A stretch of 64,000 nucleotides of DNA from Erythrobacter aurantius (GCF_023823125.1 NZ_CP090949.1:1388001-1452000); one strand, 5' to 3'. Shown: positions 8,767 through 17,953, counted from the first letter of the stretch. Numbers and translations are program-made. The notes: generated by a model not told the origin, from the sequence alone.

Positions 8767-9267
8767 ATGAACGACATGACGGACGCGCCCGCACGGGGCG
8801 AGAGCACCTATCAGCTTTCGGGCTTTCTGCCCTATCAGCTTTCGATTGCGTCGAACGCCGTCAGCAGCCTGATCGCGGAGCGTTATCGCAAGCGGTTCGG
8901 GCTGAAGATTACCGAATGGCGGGTGATGGCGGTGCTGGGTGATGCCGGACAGCGGGGAGGGCGGCTGACGCAGCGCGACCTGACCGAGGCAACCTTGATG
9001 GACAAGGTCGCGGTAAACCGGGCTTGCAAGGTGCTGGAGGATCGCGGCCTTATCGCTCGCGCTGCCAACGAACAGGACGGGCGTTCGCATCTGCTTGAAC
9101 TGACGCCCGATGGCCAGGCGATCCACGGCGAAGTCATGCCGATTGCCAAGGCGACCGAGCGCGAATTGCTCGAAGGGCTCGACCCGGCCGAGGAAGCCGC
9201 GCTGCGCACCATGCTGGAAAGGGTGCGCGAGCGTGCGGCAAGCCTGAGCGGGGCGACGCGTCGTTGA
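8767..9267 (+). CDS. MarR-family transcriptional regulator
   Basis: 166 residues. The winged helix-turn-helix is clear: ITEWRVMAVLGDAG, then a recognition region RLTQRDLTEATLMDKVAVNRACKVLEDRGLI and a wing EQDGRSHLLELT, flanked by dimerisation helices. MarR proteins are dimeric repressors released by small aromatic or acyl ligands. The adjacent crotonase and the dyad at its own start suggest control of a CoA-ester pathway plus autoregulation. I chose the ATG at 8767 because the longer in-frame start would include the operator-like repeat. Confidence 0.88.
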   Translation: MNDMTDAPARGESTYQLSGFLPYQLSIASNAVSSLIAERYRKRFGLKITEWRVMAVLGDAGQRGGRLTQRDLTEATLMDKVAVNRACKVLEDRGLIARAANEQDGRSHLLELTPDGQAIHGEVMPIAKATERELLEGLDPAEEAALRTMLERVRERAASLSGATRR

Positions 9268-9276
9268 ATGCAAACG

Positions 9277-9308
9277 GGGCCGACCGGGATGATCCCGACC
9301 GGCCCTTT
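9277..9308. terminator. Hairpin between convergent marR and tadC
   Basis: A 13-base arm pair (GGGCCGACCGGGA with TCCCGACCGGCCC, two internal mismatches) encloses a 3-base loop; TTT follows on the plus strand. It sits between converging genes and may stop transcription from both sides. Confidence 0.6.
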
Positions 9309-9351
9309 CGCATACGGGGTGCGCCTTACCCCGTAACCGGTGTGGTTCGAC

Positions 9352-10350
9352 CTAGTCCTTGTTGATAAGGGCGTCGGAGATCGAACAGGCCGCCGGGCCG
9401 AGAATGACGATGAACAGCACCGGCAGGATGAACAGGATCAGCGGAACCGTCATGATCGCGGGCAGGCGCGCGGCCTTCTCTTCGGCGCGCATCATGCGTT
9501 CGTTGCGGAATTCCGCCGAAAGCACACGCAGCGCCGATGCCAGCGGAGTTCCGTAGCGTTCGGTCTGGACCATGGTGGTAACCACGCCCTTCACCGCTTC
9601 GAGATCAACGCGGTATGCGAGGTTGTCGAAAGCCATCTTGCGTTCGTTGAGGAAGGACAACTCGATCGCGGTGAGCGCGAATTCGTCGCCCAGTTCGGGA
9701 TAGGCCCGCCCCAGTTCCTTTGCCACGCGGTTGAAGGCAGCGTCTACAGTCAGACCGGCTTCGGCACAGATCACCAGCAAGTCCAACGCGTCGGGCAGAC
9801 CCTTGCGGATTTCGGTGGTGCGCTTCTGCGCCTTGTTCGAAAGATATAGCTCAGGCCCCTTGTAGCCGAGGAACAGCATCATCGCCACGGCGCCCAGCCG
9901 GGTCATCGGACCCCAGTCAGGGAAATATTCGACGACATAGATCATCACGAAACCAAGAGCGCCCAGCACGATCGGCAGCACAGCGCGAAGGCCGATGATG
10001 ATGACGGCCAGTTCCTTGTTGCGATAGCCGGCATGGGCCAGCTTCTGCTGCACGTCCTTGATCTGGCTTTGCTCAAGGACATTCATCTTGCCCAGCGAGC
10101 TCTTGACCTTGTCAGTCGTATCGGTCTTGCGCACCAGGCTGGTGCGTTTCTTCGATCCCGAGGTGACAATGCCTGCCTTAAGCTCGTCGCGCCGCTCGTT
10201 CAGCGACTTGACGCGCTTGGCCATCGGGTCCTTGATCGTGACCGCGGCATAGATCGCCATCAGGATTGCGAAGGCGGCAAGCCCGGCAAGTATCGATCCG
10301 ACGAGGACTACGTCAAAGCCGAGAAGGGTTGGTCCAGGTGTCTGGTTCAT
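9352..10350 (-). CDS. tadC: Tad pilus inner membrane protein TadC (type II secretion F family)
   Basis: 332 residues. A transmembrane helix lies at each end (about 13-37 and 300-320) with two more near 115-160, and the T2SSF domain fills the C-terminal half (LPDALDLLVICAEAGLTVDAAF... and the TERYGTPLASALR core). With TadB it forms the inner membrane platform on which the CpaF motor would act to assemble Flp pili. It is the last gene of the minus-strand cluster, 18 bases after tadB. The family call is secure; the TadC assignment rests on order and length. Confidence 0.92.
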   Translation of the reverse strand: MNQTPGPTLLGFDVVLVGSILAGLAAFAILMAIYAAVTIKDPMAKRVKSLNERRDELKAGIVTSGSKKRTSLVRKTDTTDKVKSSLGKMNVLEQSQIKDVQQKLAHAGYRNKELAVIIIGLRAVLPIVLGALGFVMIYVVEYFPDWGPMTRLGAVAMMLFLGYKGPELYLSNKAQKRTTEIRKGLPDALDLLVICAEAGLTVDAAFNRVAKELGRAYPELGDEFALTAIELSFLNERKMAFDNLAYRVDLEAVKGVVTTMVQTERYGTPLASALRVLSAEFRNERMMRAEEKAARLPAIMTVPLILFILPVLFIVILGPAACSISDALINKD

Positions 10351-10368
10351 GATGAGTGTGTCCCCGGA

Positions 10369-11340
10369 TCAGATCTCGAAGCTGACCATTTTGGCCATGA
10401 TGAATACGCCGATGCTCATCCAGACCAGCCCGCCAAGGCCAGCAACGATCAGCCGTTCTTCGTAGAAGAAGCCGCCGATGTAGTCCGGGTTGATCCAGTA
10501 GATCAGGCCGAAGACGATGAAGGGCAACGAACCGACGATGTAGGCGGAAGCTTTCGATTCCGAGCTCATCGCCTTGATCTTCAGCTTCATCTGGGCGCGC
10601 TTGCGCAGCACGTCGGCGAGGTTGGAGAGCGTCTCTGCAAGGTTACCACCCGTTTCCCGCTGGATTGCGAGGGTGATGCAGAAGAAGTTGAATTCCGGGA
10701 TGCCCAAGCGATCGGCGGTCTCCTGGAGCGAATCCTCCATGGTCTTGCCGATCTTGATGCGTTCGACGATGCCCTTGAATTCGAGCCCCACTGGGCCAGG
10801 CACTTCCTGTGCCACCACACCCAGCGTTTCGGTTACCGGAAGGCCGGAGCGCAGACCGCGCACGAGCAATTCAATACCGTCCGGAAACTTCGCATTGAAC
10901 TGGTTCGTCCGGCTGTTGATCGCAAATCCGACAACAAGGTGTGGCACACCAAGGCCGACAACCGCACCAATTCCCAGCGACAAAAGCAATGCACCCGTTT
11001 GCAGGAACATCAGCACACCGACAACGAGGATGATGCCAAGCGTCGCATAGACATATTGCGACACAGTCCAGCCCTTGCCGGTGCGGTCGAGCCGCATCTC
11101 CAGAGCTTCGACCCGCGAGCCGGAGCCCGCCACACGATGCGTTTTGGGTTTGCGGGCTGCAATCGCCTTTTTGAGCTGCGATTCCACCTTTGTGTCGGTG
11201 TTTTCCGAATGCCGGTAGCGCAGCGATTCAAGGCGACGCTTTTGCGCCTTTCCTGCACCCGATCCGGACACAAGAATGTAGCCGGCCACGAGCACGGAAA
11301 AGATGATCACCGTGACGATCAGGGTCTGAAAAAAGTCCAT
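10369..11340 (-). CDS. tadB: Tad pilus inner membrane protein TadB (type II secretion F family)
   Basis: 323 residues with an N-terminal transmembrane helix, a middle pair of helices (about 100-145) and C-terminal helices. The T2SSF domain reads FPDGIELLVRGLRSGLPVTETL... then QRETGGNLAETLSNLADVLRKRAQMKLKIKAMSSE as usual for TadB. It is a partner of TadC in the pilus assembly platform. The 130-base gap upstream, towards cpaE, holds three inverted repeats instead of the cpaF gene usually found here. Confidence 0.92.
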   Translation of the reverse strand: MDFFQTLIVTVIIFSVLVAGYILVSGSGAGKAQKRRLESLRYRHSENTDTKVESQLKKAIAARKPKTHRVAGSGSRVEALEMRLDRTGKGWTVSQYVYATLGIILVVGVLMFLQTGALLLSLGIGAVVGLGVPHLVVGFAINSRTNQFNAKFPDGIELLVRGLRSGLPVTETLGVVAQEVPGPVGLEFKGIVERIKIGKTMEDSLQETADRLGIPEFNFFCITLAIQRETGGNLAETLSNLADVLRKRAQMKLKIKAMSSESKASAYIVGSLPFIVFGLIYWINPDYIGGFFYEERLIVAGLGGLVWMSIGVFIMAKMVSFEI

Positions 11341-11371
11341 GTCGGCCTCGTGCCTCGCCAGTTACTGTTGC

Positions 11372-11460
11372 GCGCCAATTTGGCGCCTTGCCTCGAAACT
11401 AAGGGGCCGGGCCCCTTGCTTTTGCCGGTCGGGTGGAGGGCAGCTGGGCCGCCGTCCACC
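11372..11460. repeat. Three consecutive inverted repeats in the cpaE-tadB gap
   Basis: Hairpin 1 is at 11372-11386 (GCGCCAA, one base, TTGGCGC). Hairpin 2 is at 11401-11417 (AAGGGGC, CGG, GCCCCTT). Hairpin 3 is at 11432-11460 (GGTGGAGGGC with GCCGTCCACC, one mismatch, 9-base loop). Read on the minus strand, none is followed by a good T-run; hairpin 2 is followed by TTAGTTT. They may attenuate or end the cpaE transcript. Confidence 0.6.
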
Positions 11461-11470
11461 TTTCAGAAAC

Positions 11471-12751
11471 CTATTCGGCCGGCTCAGCTTCGGTCTTGTC
11501 TTTCTTCGCCAGCAGGCTCTTGAGATCGAAGCCGCCAAGCAGCGACTTCTTCTCTTCGCCGACCGACGACAGATCATCTTCGCTCGCGCCAAGGACGCGC
11601 TCGGCGATCTGCTTGATCACAGCAGTTGCCTTGCTCGACTTGTTGGCTTCGACGAAGACCTGACCAAGCTTGGCCGCATTCGATGCGGCCTTGATGTCGT
11701 AAGGGACAACAAAGTCGATCTTGCGCTCGATCGACGCCTCGAAATCGGCCTTGCTGATTTCAGCAACTGCAGGCTGCGCCTTGTTGGCGATGATCATCGG
11801 ATGCGCATGCGCTGCATTGGTCTTGAGCCACGAAAGGATGCGGATCGTATCACGTGCCGATGCCAGCGTGAGTTCGCAGGTCAGCATGACCAGATTTACG
11901 TCAGCAAGAAGATGCGGGAAGTTGATCAGCATGTTGCGCGGCAGATCGATGACGGTCATTTCGAACGCCTGACGGAATTCTTCCTCAAGCTGAACGAAAG
12001 CGGCACCATCGGTCATCAGCGGCTGGCTGATCGGGGCTTCTGCCGACAGGATCGACAGATTGTCATTGGCCCGGATCATGGCGCGTTCGATGAACAGTCC
12101 GTCGATACGGCTCGGGTTGTCGATTGCATCAGTCAACCCGCGGCCCGGCTCCAGATCCAGCGCAAGTGCGCCCGTTCCGAAGTGCACATCGAGATCGAGC
12201 AGTGCGGTGGGCGAATTGTGGTTGGAGCTGAACAGCCATGCAAGCGAGGTTGCGAGCGTCGATGCGCCCACACCGCCACGCGTACCCACCACTGCGGTGG
12301 AAATGTGCCGCTTGACACCGTCACCATCACCCGACTTGGGCGAAGAGAAGACTGCCAGGGCGCCATTGAGCGCATCATGCACCGCCTGAGCATTGAGCGG
12401 CTTGAGCAGGTAGTCATGGATGCCGCTGGCGAGGAGATCGCGGTACAGCCGCACGTCGTTGACCTGGCCGATGGCGATCACGACTGTGCCGGGTTCGCAA
12501 ACCTCGGCAAGGGCATTGATGTCGTTGAGCGGATCGCCGCTTTCCGAAAGGTCGACGATCAGGATCGCCGGGCTGGCGCTGACCGACAGTGACTGGACTG
12601 CATTGCGCAGACCGCCCTTGTTGCACTTTTCAGGCGCCCAACCCATCTCGATGACCACCGGACGCAGAACGTCGAGCGCGGCATCGTCGCAGATATAGGC
12701 GGCAAAGGCATCGCGATTGCCGGGAAGACCCGATTTCCAAGGAGCGTTCAT
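11471..12751 (-). CDS. cpaE: Pilus assembly/localisation ATPase CpaE (TadZ)
   Basis: 426 residues. The N-terminal ~130 form a receiver-like domain (AILIVDLSESGDPLNDINAL, then DYLLKPLNAQ), followed by a MinD/ParA-type domain beginning VVGTRGGVGASTLATSLAW, a deviant Walker A, with LLDLDVHFGTGAL as the next motif and VIDLPRN as Walker B. CpaE/TadZ marks the pole and recruits the Tad machine. It starts 3 bases after cpaD. The C-terminus ends in a charged KKDKTEAEPAE tail. Confidence 0.93.
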   Translation of the reverse strand: MNAPWKSGLPGNRDAFAAYICDDAALDVLRPVVIEMGWAPEKCNKGGLRNAVQSLSVSASPAILIVDLSESGDPLNDINALAEVCEPGTVVIAIGQVNDVRLYRDLLASGIHDYLLKPLNAQAVHDALNGALAVFSSPKSGDGDGVKRHISTAVVGTRGGVGASTLATSLAWLFSSNHNSPTALLDLDVHFGTGALALDLEPGRGLTDAIDNPSRIDGLFIERAMIRANDNLSILSAEAPISQPLMTDGAAFVQLEEEFRQAFEMTVIDLPRNMLINFPHLLADVNLVMLTCELTLASARDTIRILSWLKTNAAHAHPMIIANKAQPAVAEISKADFEASIERKIDFVVPYDIKAASNAAKLGQVFVEANKSSKATAVIKQIAERVLGASEDDLSSVGEEKKSLLGGFDLKSLLAKKDKTEAEPAE

Positions 12752-12754
12752 GGA

Positions 12755-13399
12755 TCAGTTACCTCCGCCTGCAGCTTGTTGAAGACCGCCGGCACCCGTG
12801 GGTTCGGCGTCACGATATGTCTGGATGGCCTTGCTACCCGTCGCGACAACCGTTTCGCTGTCGCCCTGCTGGCCTTGCAGCAGGTCTTCGGGATTGGCGA
12901 CCATGGCCGCCATGTTGCCGTTGATGGCACAACCGAAGCCCGGGCTGGTGGCATTCATGTAGTTTGCATCGGACTTGGCGCTCCAGTCGGGGCAGCCGGG
13001 TACCGAAGCGCTCGAGCGGGTGATGATCACGCGAGCCTGTCCGGGTTGGAGCAGTCCTGACGTGGTCGGCGCGACCGCGCTGACCATGAGGCCATAGCGA
13101 CCGGCGAGATCGTTCACCGCCGTAGTGACCGCAGGGTTGCTGGCCGGATCTTCAATGGTGATGCGATCACCATAGCGAAGGTCCATGGTTTCAAACCAGC
13201 CGTTCAGGCGCTGTTGTTCGGAGATCGAGAGGCCGCTTTGCGACGTGTCGACATCCATCGTGAAGTTTGTGCGTTCCACCACCGGCTGCTTCATGCTGTA
13301 AAGCGAGGTGTTGGTTGGCATGCCTGCACAACCTGCCGCTGCGAGGCCGAGCGAAAGGGCGACTGCGCCCATCAACTTGCTGTTTCTTGCGATGTTCAT
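12755..13399 (-). CDS. cpaD: Pilus assembly lipoprotein CpaD
   Basis: 214 residues. The start has a lipoprotein signal, LGLAAAGCAGMP, with Cys as the lipidated residue. The middle contains the CpaD family segments LNGWFETMDLRYGDRI and RVIITRSSASVPGCPDWS, then a C-terminal GFGCAINGNMAAMVANPEDLLQGQ. It is an outer-membrane-associated partner of the CpaC secretin in the Tad system. It lies between cpaC and cpaE with spacings of 30 and 3 bases. Confidence 0.92.
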   Translation of the reverse strand: MNIARNSKLMGAVALSLGLAAAGCAGMPTNTSLYSMKQPVVERTNFTMDVDTSQSGLSISEQQRLNGWFETMDLRYGDRITIEDPASNPAVTTAVNDLAGRYGLMVSAVAPTTSGLLQPGQARVIITRSSASVPGCPDWSAKSDANYMNATSPGFGCAINGNMAAMVANPEDLLQGQQGDSETVVATGSKAIQTYRDAEPTGAGGLQQAAGGGN

Positions 13400-13429
13400 G
13401 ATGTGAACCTTTCGGCGTTCGCTGGTAGG

Positions 13430-15067
13430 TTAAAGGCTGAAACCGGGGGTCGCGGCATCTGCCTGACGATCCCGATTGCGGTTGCGGCTGTCGTCTGCAC
13501 GCTGCGGACGCTGCTGCGGCGAGCCGGGGACGATAGCGGCCGGGTCGGCGTTGCTGATGTCCGGATTGGGTGGATCCGGCTCGGCCGCCGTCGGTCCGGG
13601 ACGGGCTTCGCCGCTCACACCCGACTGGTTCTGGTAGGTGAGCAGCTGCTCGAATGCGTTGGCTGAATGATAGCCATCGGTCGGCAGCTTGATGTCACCG
13701 GCATTGACCGGCTTCACCAGATACGGCGTCACGATGATGACCAGTTCGGTTTCGCCAAGGTTGAACGAACGCGAACGGAACAGGTTGCCAAGGATCGGCA
13801 CGTCACCCAGACCCGGAGCCTTGTCGAGCGCGTTCTGCGAGTTCGCACTCAGCAGGCCGGCGATCATGAAGCTCTGGCCCGAACCGAGTTCCACAGTGGT
13901 TTCGGTGCGACGGATTGTCAGCGCCGGAACCTGGAAGCCGTTGAGCGTTACCGCACCCTGGGTCGACAGTTCGGAAACTTCGGGGCGCACACGGATCGAA
14001 ATGCGACCGTTCGCCAGCACCGTCGGGGTGTAGGCAAGGCTGACGCCGAAGTTGCGATATTCAATCGCGACGTTGCCCAGACCCTGCGAGATCGGGATCG
14101 GGAATTCACCGCCCGCGAGGAAAGTGGCGGTTTCGCCCGAAAGGGCAGTCAGGTTTGGCTCGGAAATCGTCGTGATCAGGCCAAGACGTTCCGAAAGGTC
14201 CAATGCGCCCAGCACATCAAGCCCGAACAGGCGACCAAGACCTGCGATCGAGGTTCCGCCGTTGCTGTTGACGCCCGGACCGGTGAAGGTCAGCGGAGTG
14301 CCGTCAGCACCAAGGATCGGGTTGCCGGCGGCATCGAAGAACGGGCCGAGCACCGGGTTCTGCACACCGTTGCCGACTGCGAGCGGACCGTTGCGGGGAT
14401 CATAGGTCCCCGAACCAAGCGCACGGCCATTACCGATAGCGCCGCGGAAACCGCCGCTCGACGCATCGAAAGTCGTGACGTTGCCGCCGATCGAGCGGAC
14501 GAGGCTGCGGCTGACTTCGGCAAACTTCACCTGAAGATTGACCTGCAGCGGTGTTGCCGTCTTGAGGCGGCTGATGACATTGGCGCCTTCACCGAGGAAA
14601 GCCTGAACCAGTCGTTCTGCTTCTGCTGCGTCCTCGGGGGCCTTTACGGTGCCGGTAAGAAGCACTGTGTTGGTACCCATGGTGGCGACGCTGACTTCGG
14701 CTTCGGGCATGGCAAGGGCAAGCATCTGGTCGATGCTGCCGATGTTCGATCCGACCCGGATGTTGGCCGAGAAGATGATGTCGCCGCGAGCGTTGCTGGC
14801 ATAGATCGTGGTTTCGCCGCCGGCGCGTCCGAAAACGTAGAGCTGGCGCTGCGACTTGATCTGCACGTCGGCCACGTTCTCGTTCGCAACGAAAACGTCG
14901 GTCATCGAACCGGGCACGTTCACCAGTTCGCCACGGCCGATCGACAAGACGATCTCCTGGCTCGGGCTGACGACTTGCTGCGCGGTTGCGGTTCCTGTCG
15001 GAGCGGCAACCATCGGCAACGCGGCGATGCCGGCAAGCAGCGCTTTGGCAAAGGTCTTGGTTTTCAT
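13430..15067 (-). CDS. cpaC: Tad secretin CpaC (RcpA), outer membrane pilus channel
   Basis: 545 residues from the ATG at 15067, which follows GGGGGC and begins a signal peptide (MKTKTFAKALLAGIAALPM...TATAQQ). The order is a pilus/BON-type N domain, then a secretin domain ending in the conserved VPILGNLFRSRSFNLGETELVIIVTPYLVKP run. It forms the outer membrane ring for the Flp pilus. An in-frame ATG at 15154, with GAGGA in front and 5 bases after cpaB, would add 29 residues before the signal peptide; it may be a coupled start but is less likely. The C-terminal ~80 residues are Pro/Arg-rich. Confidence 0.93.
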   Translation of the reverse strand: MKTKTFAKALLAGIAALPMVAAPTGTATAQQVVSPSQEIVLSIGRGELVNVPGSMTDVFVANENVADVQIKSQRQLYVFGRAGGETTIYASNARGDIIFSANIRVGSNIGSIDQMLALAMPEAEVSVATMGTNTVLLTGTVKAPEDAAEAERLVQAFLGEGANVISRLKTATPLQVNLQVKFAEVSRSLVRSIGGNVTTFDASSGGFRGAIGNGRALGSGTYDPRNGPLAVGNGVQNPVLGPFFDAAGNPILGADGTPLTFTGPGVNSNGGTSIAGLGRLFGLDVLGALDLSERLGLITTISEPNLTALSGETATFLAGGEFPIPISQGLGNVAIEYRNFGVSLAYTPTVLANGRISIRVRPEVSELSTQGAVTLNGFQVPALTIRRTETTVELGSGQSFMIAGLLSANSQNALDKAPGLGDVPILGNLFRSRSFNLGETELVIIVTPYLVKPVNAGDIKLPTDGYHSANAFEQLLTYQNQSGVSGEARPGPTAAEPDPPNPDISNADPAAIVPGSPQQRPQRADDSRNRNRDRQADAATPGFSL

Positions 15068-15159
15068 TTCAGAGCCCCCTGTGGACTTCACTTTTTCGAT
15101 CCCGACTTTGCCGGTCACGAGGTTCAAGCATTTGATCTGGATCGACATTGTCATTTTCC

Positions 15160-16260
15160 TCAGCGGATCGTCATGCCGGCAACAGGTGCAACCTGGCCTG
15201 CCTGACCGACGCCGTTCGAAGTGGCGGTGTTGACTGCACTGACGGAGCCACCAACCGGCACTTCGACAGTGGCCTTGCCGCGGGTGACACGGACGCTAGG
15301 CTCGGTGTTGACGGGAACGCCGTCCACCTTGGCAGGAACCCCGGGTGCAGCGGCGGTCCGTTCGGGACGACGGTTGCCTTCATCCTGCGGCGGAATGTTG
15401 CGGCGCTGGAAGCGGGAAACGTCGCCACCGGTCGAGAAGGTCGACTTGCTGTCAATCGGCTGACCCATCGCGGTGCGAAGGATGCGCTCTTCCTCTTCGG
15501 GAGTGGCGTTTTCCGGGATTTTGACGTCGCCCGAGGCAATCGCACGCTCAAGCTCTGCCTGGTTGTCGGCAATCGAGCGAAGCACCAGGGTCAGCTGGCC
15601 GATCGTCTGGGCCACGGCGACCTTTTCGGCAATCTGCGGCGTCACTTCGAGCGTGACGGTGCGGAAAGCGCGAACCACGGTCTTGCCTGCTTCGTTGGTA
15701 ACCTGTTCGGTGGTCTGGTCAGTCGCGAGGACGCGAAGGTTGCGCAGAACGGTTTCAGCGGCCTTGAGCGGCTGGCCTTCACCCGAAACTTCCTGAGTCA
15801 AGACGACGTCAACGCGGTCACCCGGGAAGACAAAGCCTGCAACACCAGTTTGCGCCGACACCGGCACGGTAACCGCACGCATGCCCGGGCCAAGCGCCGC
15901 CGCGAGGAAGCCGCGGTCGCCAGGGCTGACGAGCGATCCTTGCGTCACCGGTTCACCAGCCGTGATCGGGAAGCGGACGACCGTGCCGAGCAGCTGGCTC
16001 ATGTCGGATTCGCCTTCAATGAAATAGGCATCCTTGACCAGCTCTTCCGGCCAGTCCTGATAGCCCATCGCATCGGCGGTGATGATCGTACCTGCAGGCA
16101 GGGCGCGGTTCGCAACCAGCACCTTGGGCCCTTTGGGCTCCTGTGCCGCCGCTTCCGCAGCCGGGGCTGCATCGCCAGCAAACATGCTGCGCGCAAGGAA
16201 TGCGCTGCCAATGGCAACAACAAGCGCACCAAGCAGCAGAACCAGTTTCTTCCTATCCAT
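15160..16260 (-). CDS. cpaB: Pilus assembly protein CpaB (RcpC)
   Basis: 366 residues. An N-terminal membrane helix (MDRKKLVLLLGALVVAIGSAFLARSMF) is followed by a SAF domain (VLVANRALPAGTIITADAMGYQDWPEE) and the RcpC domain (MRAVTVPVSAQTGVAGFVFPGDRVDVVLT). The C-terminal 100 residues are low-complexity. CpaB acts in the periplasm with the CpaC secretin and stabilises it. It is the second gene of the cluster. Confidence 0.93.
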   Translation of the reverse strand: MDRKKLVLLLGALVVAIGSAFLARSMFAGDAAPAAEAAAQEPKGPKVLVANRALPAGTIITADAMGYQDWPEELVKDAYFIEGESDMSQLLGTVVRFPITAGEPVTQGSLVSPGDRGFLAAALGPGMRAVTVPVSAQTGVAGFVFPGDRVDVVLTQEVSGEGQPLKAAETVLRNLRVLATDQTTEQVTNEAGKTVVRAFRTVTLEVTPQIAEKVAVAQTIGQLTLVLRSIADNQAELERAIASGDVKIPENATPEEEERILRTAMGQPIDSKSTFSTGGDVSRFQRRNIPPQDEGNRRPERTAAAPGVPAKVDGVPVNTEPSVRVTRGKATVEVPVGGSVSAVNTATSNGVGQAGQVAPVAGMTIR

Positions 16261-16360
16261 GGCTTATCAGCCCCCTCATTTCGGCCCGGTCAGAAAATTC
16301 GGGCGGGTATGGTTTCGTGGCGTACGTCCGAATTGGTTAAAATCGGGTTCACAGCGACTT

Positions 16361-16840
16361 TCATGCGATCGCCGGAACCGATGCTAGTTTCGGGAAAATC
16401 ACCCAAATTCCGGCGAAGGCGATCGCAACGCCATAAGGAATTGCGAGCCGCTCCTTCTCGCGGCGGAGAAAATGGTATCCGCCCATCACGATCGTTAGCG
16501 CGCCACCGGCTAGCGCCATGATGATCAGCAGTTGCAGGAATGTGCCGGGCTCGATCCACAGCGCGAGGGCGGTGAGAAGCTTGACGTCACCGCCACCCAT
16601 CATGCGAAGTGCGAACAAACCGGCAAAAAGCGCGAACGCAAGAGCTGCGATCCCAAGTTGCATGGCAACATCCGGCCAAAGCGACAGGCCACTGGCCCAC
16701 CAGAAAGCCGGTGCAGCGAGGGCAATGCCCGCATTGAGCCAGTTATGGATCGTGCGGCTGCGGATATCGCTTGCCGCCGCGAACAGGAGCGCGATTGCCA
16801 ATGCAATCAGCAGTCCGTAGTGAATATACGTCATCATCAT
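16361..16840 (-). CDS. cpaA: Prepilin peptidase CpaA (A24 family)
   Basis: 159 residues with several membrane helices. The A24 aspartates are visible: D in AAASDIRSRTIHNWLN and the GGGDVKLLTALAL motif. It cleaves the leader of Flp-type prepilins at the inner membrane. I chose the ATG at 16840 because GGGGG lies just upstream; ATGs at 16837 and 16834 are in frame. It is the first gene of the minus-strand Tad run; the flp pilin gene and tadE/tadF pseudopilin genes are not in this window. Confidence 0.9.
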   Translation of the reverse strand: MMMTYIHYGLLIALAIALLFAAASDIRSRTIHNWLNAGIALAAPAFWWASGLSLWPDVAMQLGIAALAFALFAGLFALRMMGGGDVKLLTALALWIEPGTFLQLLIIMALAGGALTIVMGGYHFLRREKERLAIPYGVAIAFAGIWVIFPKLASVPAIA

Positions 16841-16963
16841 GTGGCCCCCGAAAGGATGCCGCACACCGTTATTTGCGTGTGCGGGTCCATCTGGGAAACG
16901 GGTGCGACAGATGAGTGCTTACCAAATAGTAACCAAACCCGGAGGCCTTCCGTTAGCAAAGTC

Positions 16964-17953
16964 ATGGACCAGAACAGCCAGGCCGAAATGACAGAAAGTC
17001 CTCAGATCAACCGTCGGGCAATTCCGCCTGCAGCGGTTGAATCGCAATGGCAGGCGGCCGACGGCCATCCCTTGCGCCGGATCGATTGGCCCGGTGCACA
17101 AAGTCCGGTTCGCGGATCGATCCTGTTCCTGCCGGGGCGTGGGGATTGTTACGAGAAATATCTCGAAAGCCTTGAGCAGTGGCACCGTGCAGGATGGCGA
17201 GTGACCGGATCGGATTGGCGCGGGCAGGCCGGGTCAGGTCGGCTGGGCAAGGATGCAGTCACAGGCCACATCGACGACTTCGACACCTGGACCGATGATC
17301 TGGCGCACATCTGGAACCAATGGGTGAACGAGGTGCCGGGCCCGCATGTGCTCGCTGGCCATTCGATGGGCGGGCATTTGATCATGCGCGCTCTGGTGGA
17401 CGGCAAGGTTCAACCCGATGCCGTGTTTCTGAGCGCGCCCATGCTGGGAATGCAAGGCCCGCCCTTGCCGCTGCCTGTCTTGCACCTTGTGGCCGTGTTG
17501 ATGACCAAGGTTGGTGACCCTACCCGGCAAGCTTGGAAATGGAGCGAGAAACCGGGCGAATTGCCTGCGCACCGTGCCAATCTCTTGACGCATGACCCTG
17601 ATCGATATTTCGATGAGCAATGGTGGCGCGATACCCGGCCAGAACTGGTCATGGGGCCAGCCAGCTGGAAATGGGTTGAACGGGCCTACGCCTCGTGCCG
17701 CAGGCTGGAGCAGCCGGGCGCGCTGGAAGCAGTCGGCATACCGGTGCTGATCGTCTCAACTTCGGGGGACAAGCTTGTCAGTCACGAAGCCAACGTCCGC
17801 GCCGCCAAGCGGCTGCCGAAAGGCAAGCTGGTTACATTCGGCGAGGAAGCCCATCACGAAATTCTCCGCGAAGTGGACGATGTGCGTGACCGCATGATGC
17901 GCGAGATCGCAATATTCCTGGATGAAGCCGTTCCACAGGCGCCCCAGGGATGA
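16964..17953 (+). CDS. Alpha/beta hydrolase, lysophospholipase/monoacylglycerol lipase-like
   Basis: About 329 residues. It has the serine hydrolase fold of the Hydrolase_4 family: ILFLPGRGDCYEKYLE, the nucleophile elbow AGHSMGGHLIM, Asp in ILIVSTSGDKLVS and the catalytic His near FGEEAHHEILRE. No signal peptide, so it is cytoplasmic. It probably hydrolyses a lysophospholipid or acylglycerol; the substrate is not certain. The ATG at 16964 is the best start, although the ribosome site is weak and the frame stays open far upstream. It overlaps the next gene by 4 bases (ATGA), so the two are translated together. Confidence 0.85.
   Translation: MDQNSQAEMTESPQINRRAIPPAAVESQWQAADGHPLRRIDWPGAQSPVRGSILFLPGRGDCYEKYLESLEQWHRAGWRVTGSDWRGQAGSGRLGKDAVTGHIDDFDTWTDDLAHIWNQWVNEVPGPHVLAGHSMGGHLIMRALVDGKVQPDAVFLSAPMLGMQGPPLPLPVLHLVAVLMTKVGDPTRQAWKWSEKPGELPAHRANLLTHDPDRYFDEQWWRDTRPELVMGPASWKWVERAYASCRRLEQPGALEAVGIPVLIVSTSGDKLVSHEANVRAAKRLPKGKLVTFGEEAHHEILREVDDVRDRMMREIAIFLDEAVPQAPQG

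Noticed and set aside
10033..11523. Long plus-strand frame across tadC/tadB
   Set aside because: The composition is His/Arg-rich with no family match; it is the shadow of tadB and tadC.
15068..15154. Extended start of cpaC with 29 extra residues
   Set aside because: It would place a long polar segment before the signal peptide; the ATG at 15067 has its own ribosome site.
13667..15205. 512-codon plus-strand frame across cpaC
   Set aside because: Antisense to the secretin gene, with biased composition and no motif.
16532..16963. In-frame upstream extension of the alpha/beta hydrolase
   Set aside because: It covers cpaA on the other strand and has no similarity to the hydrolase family.
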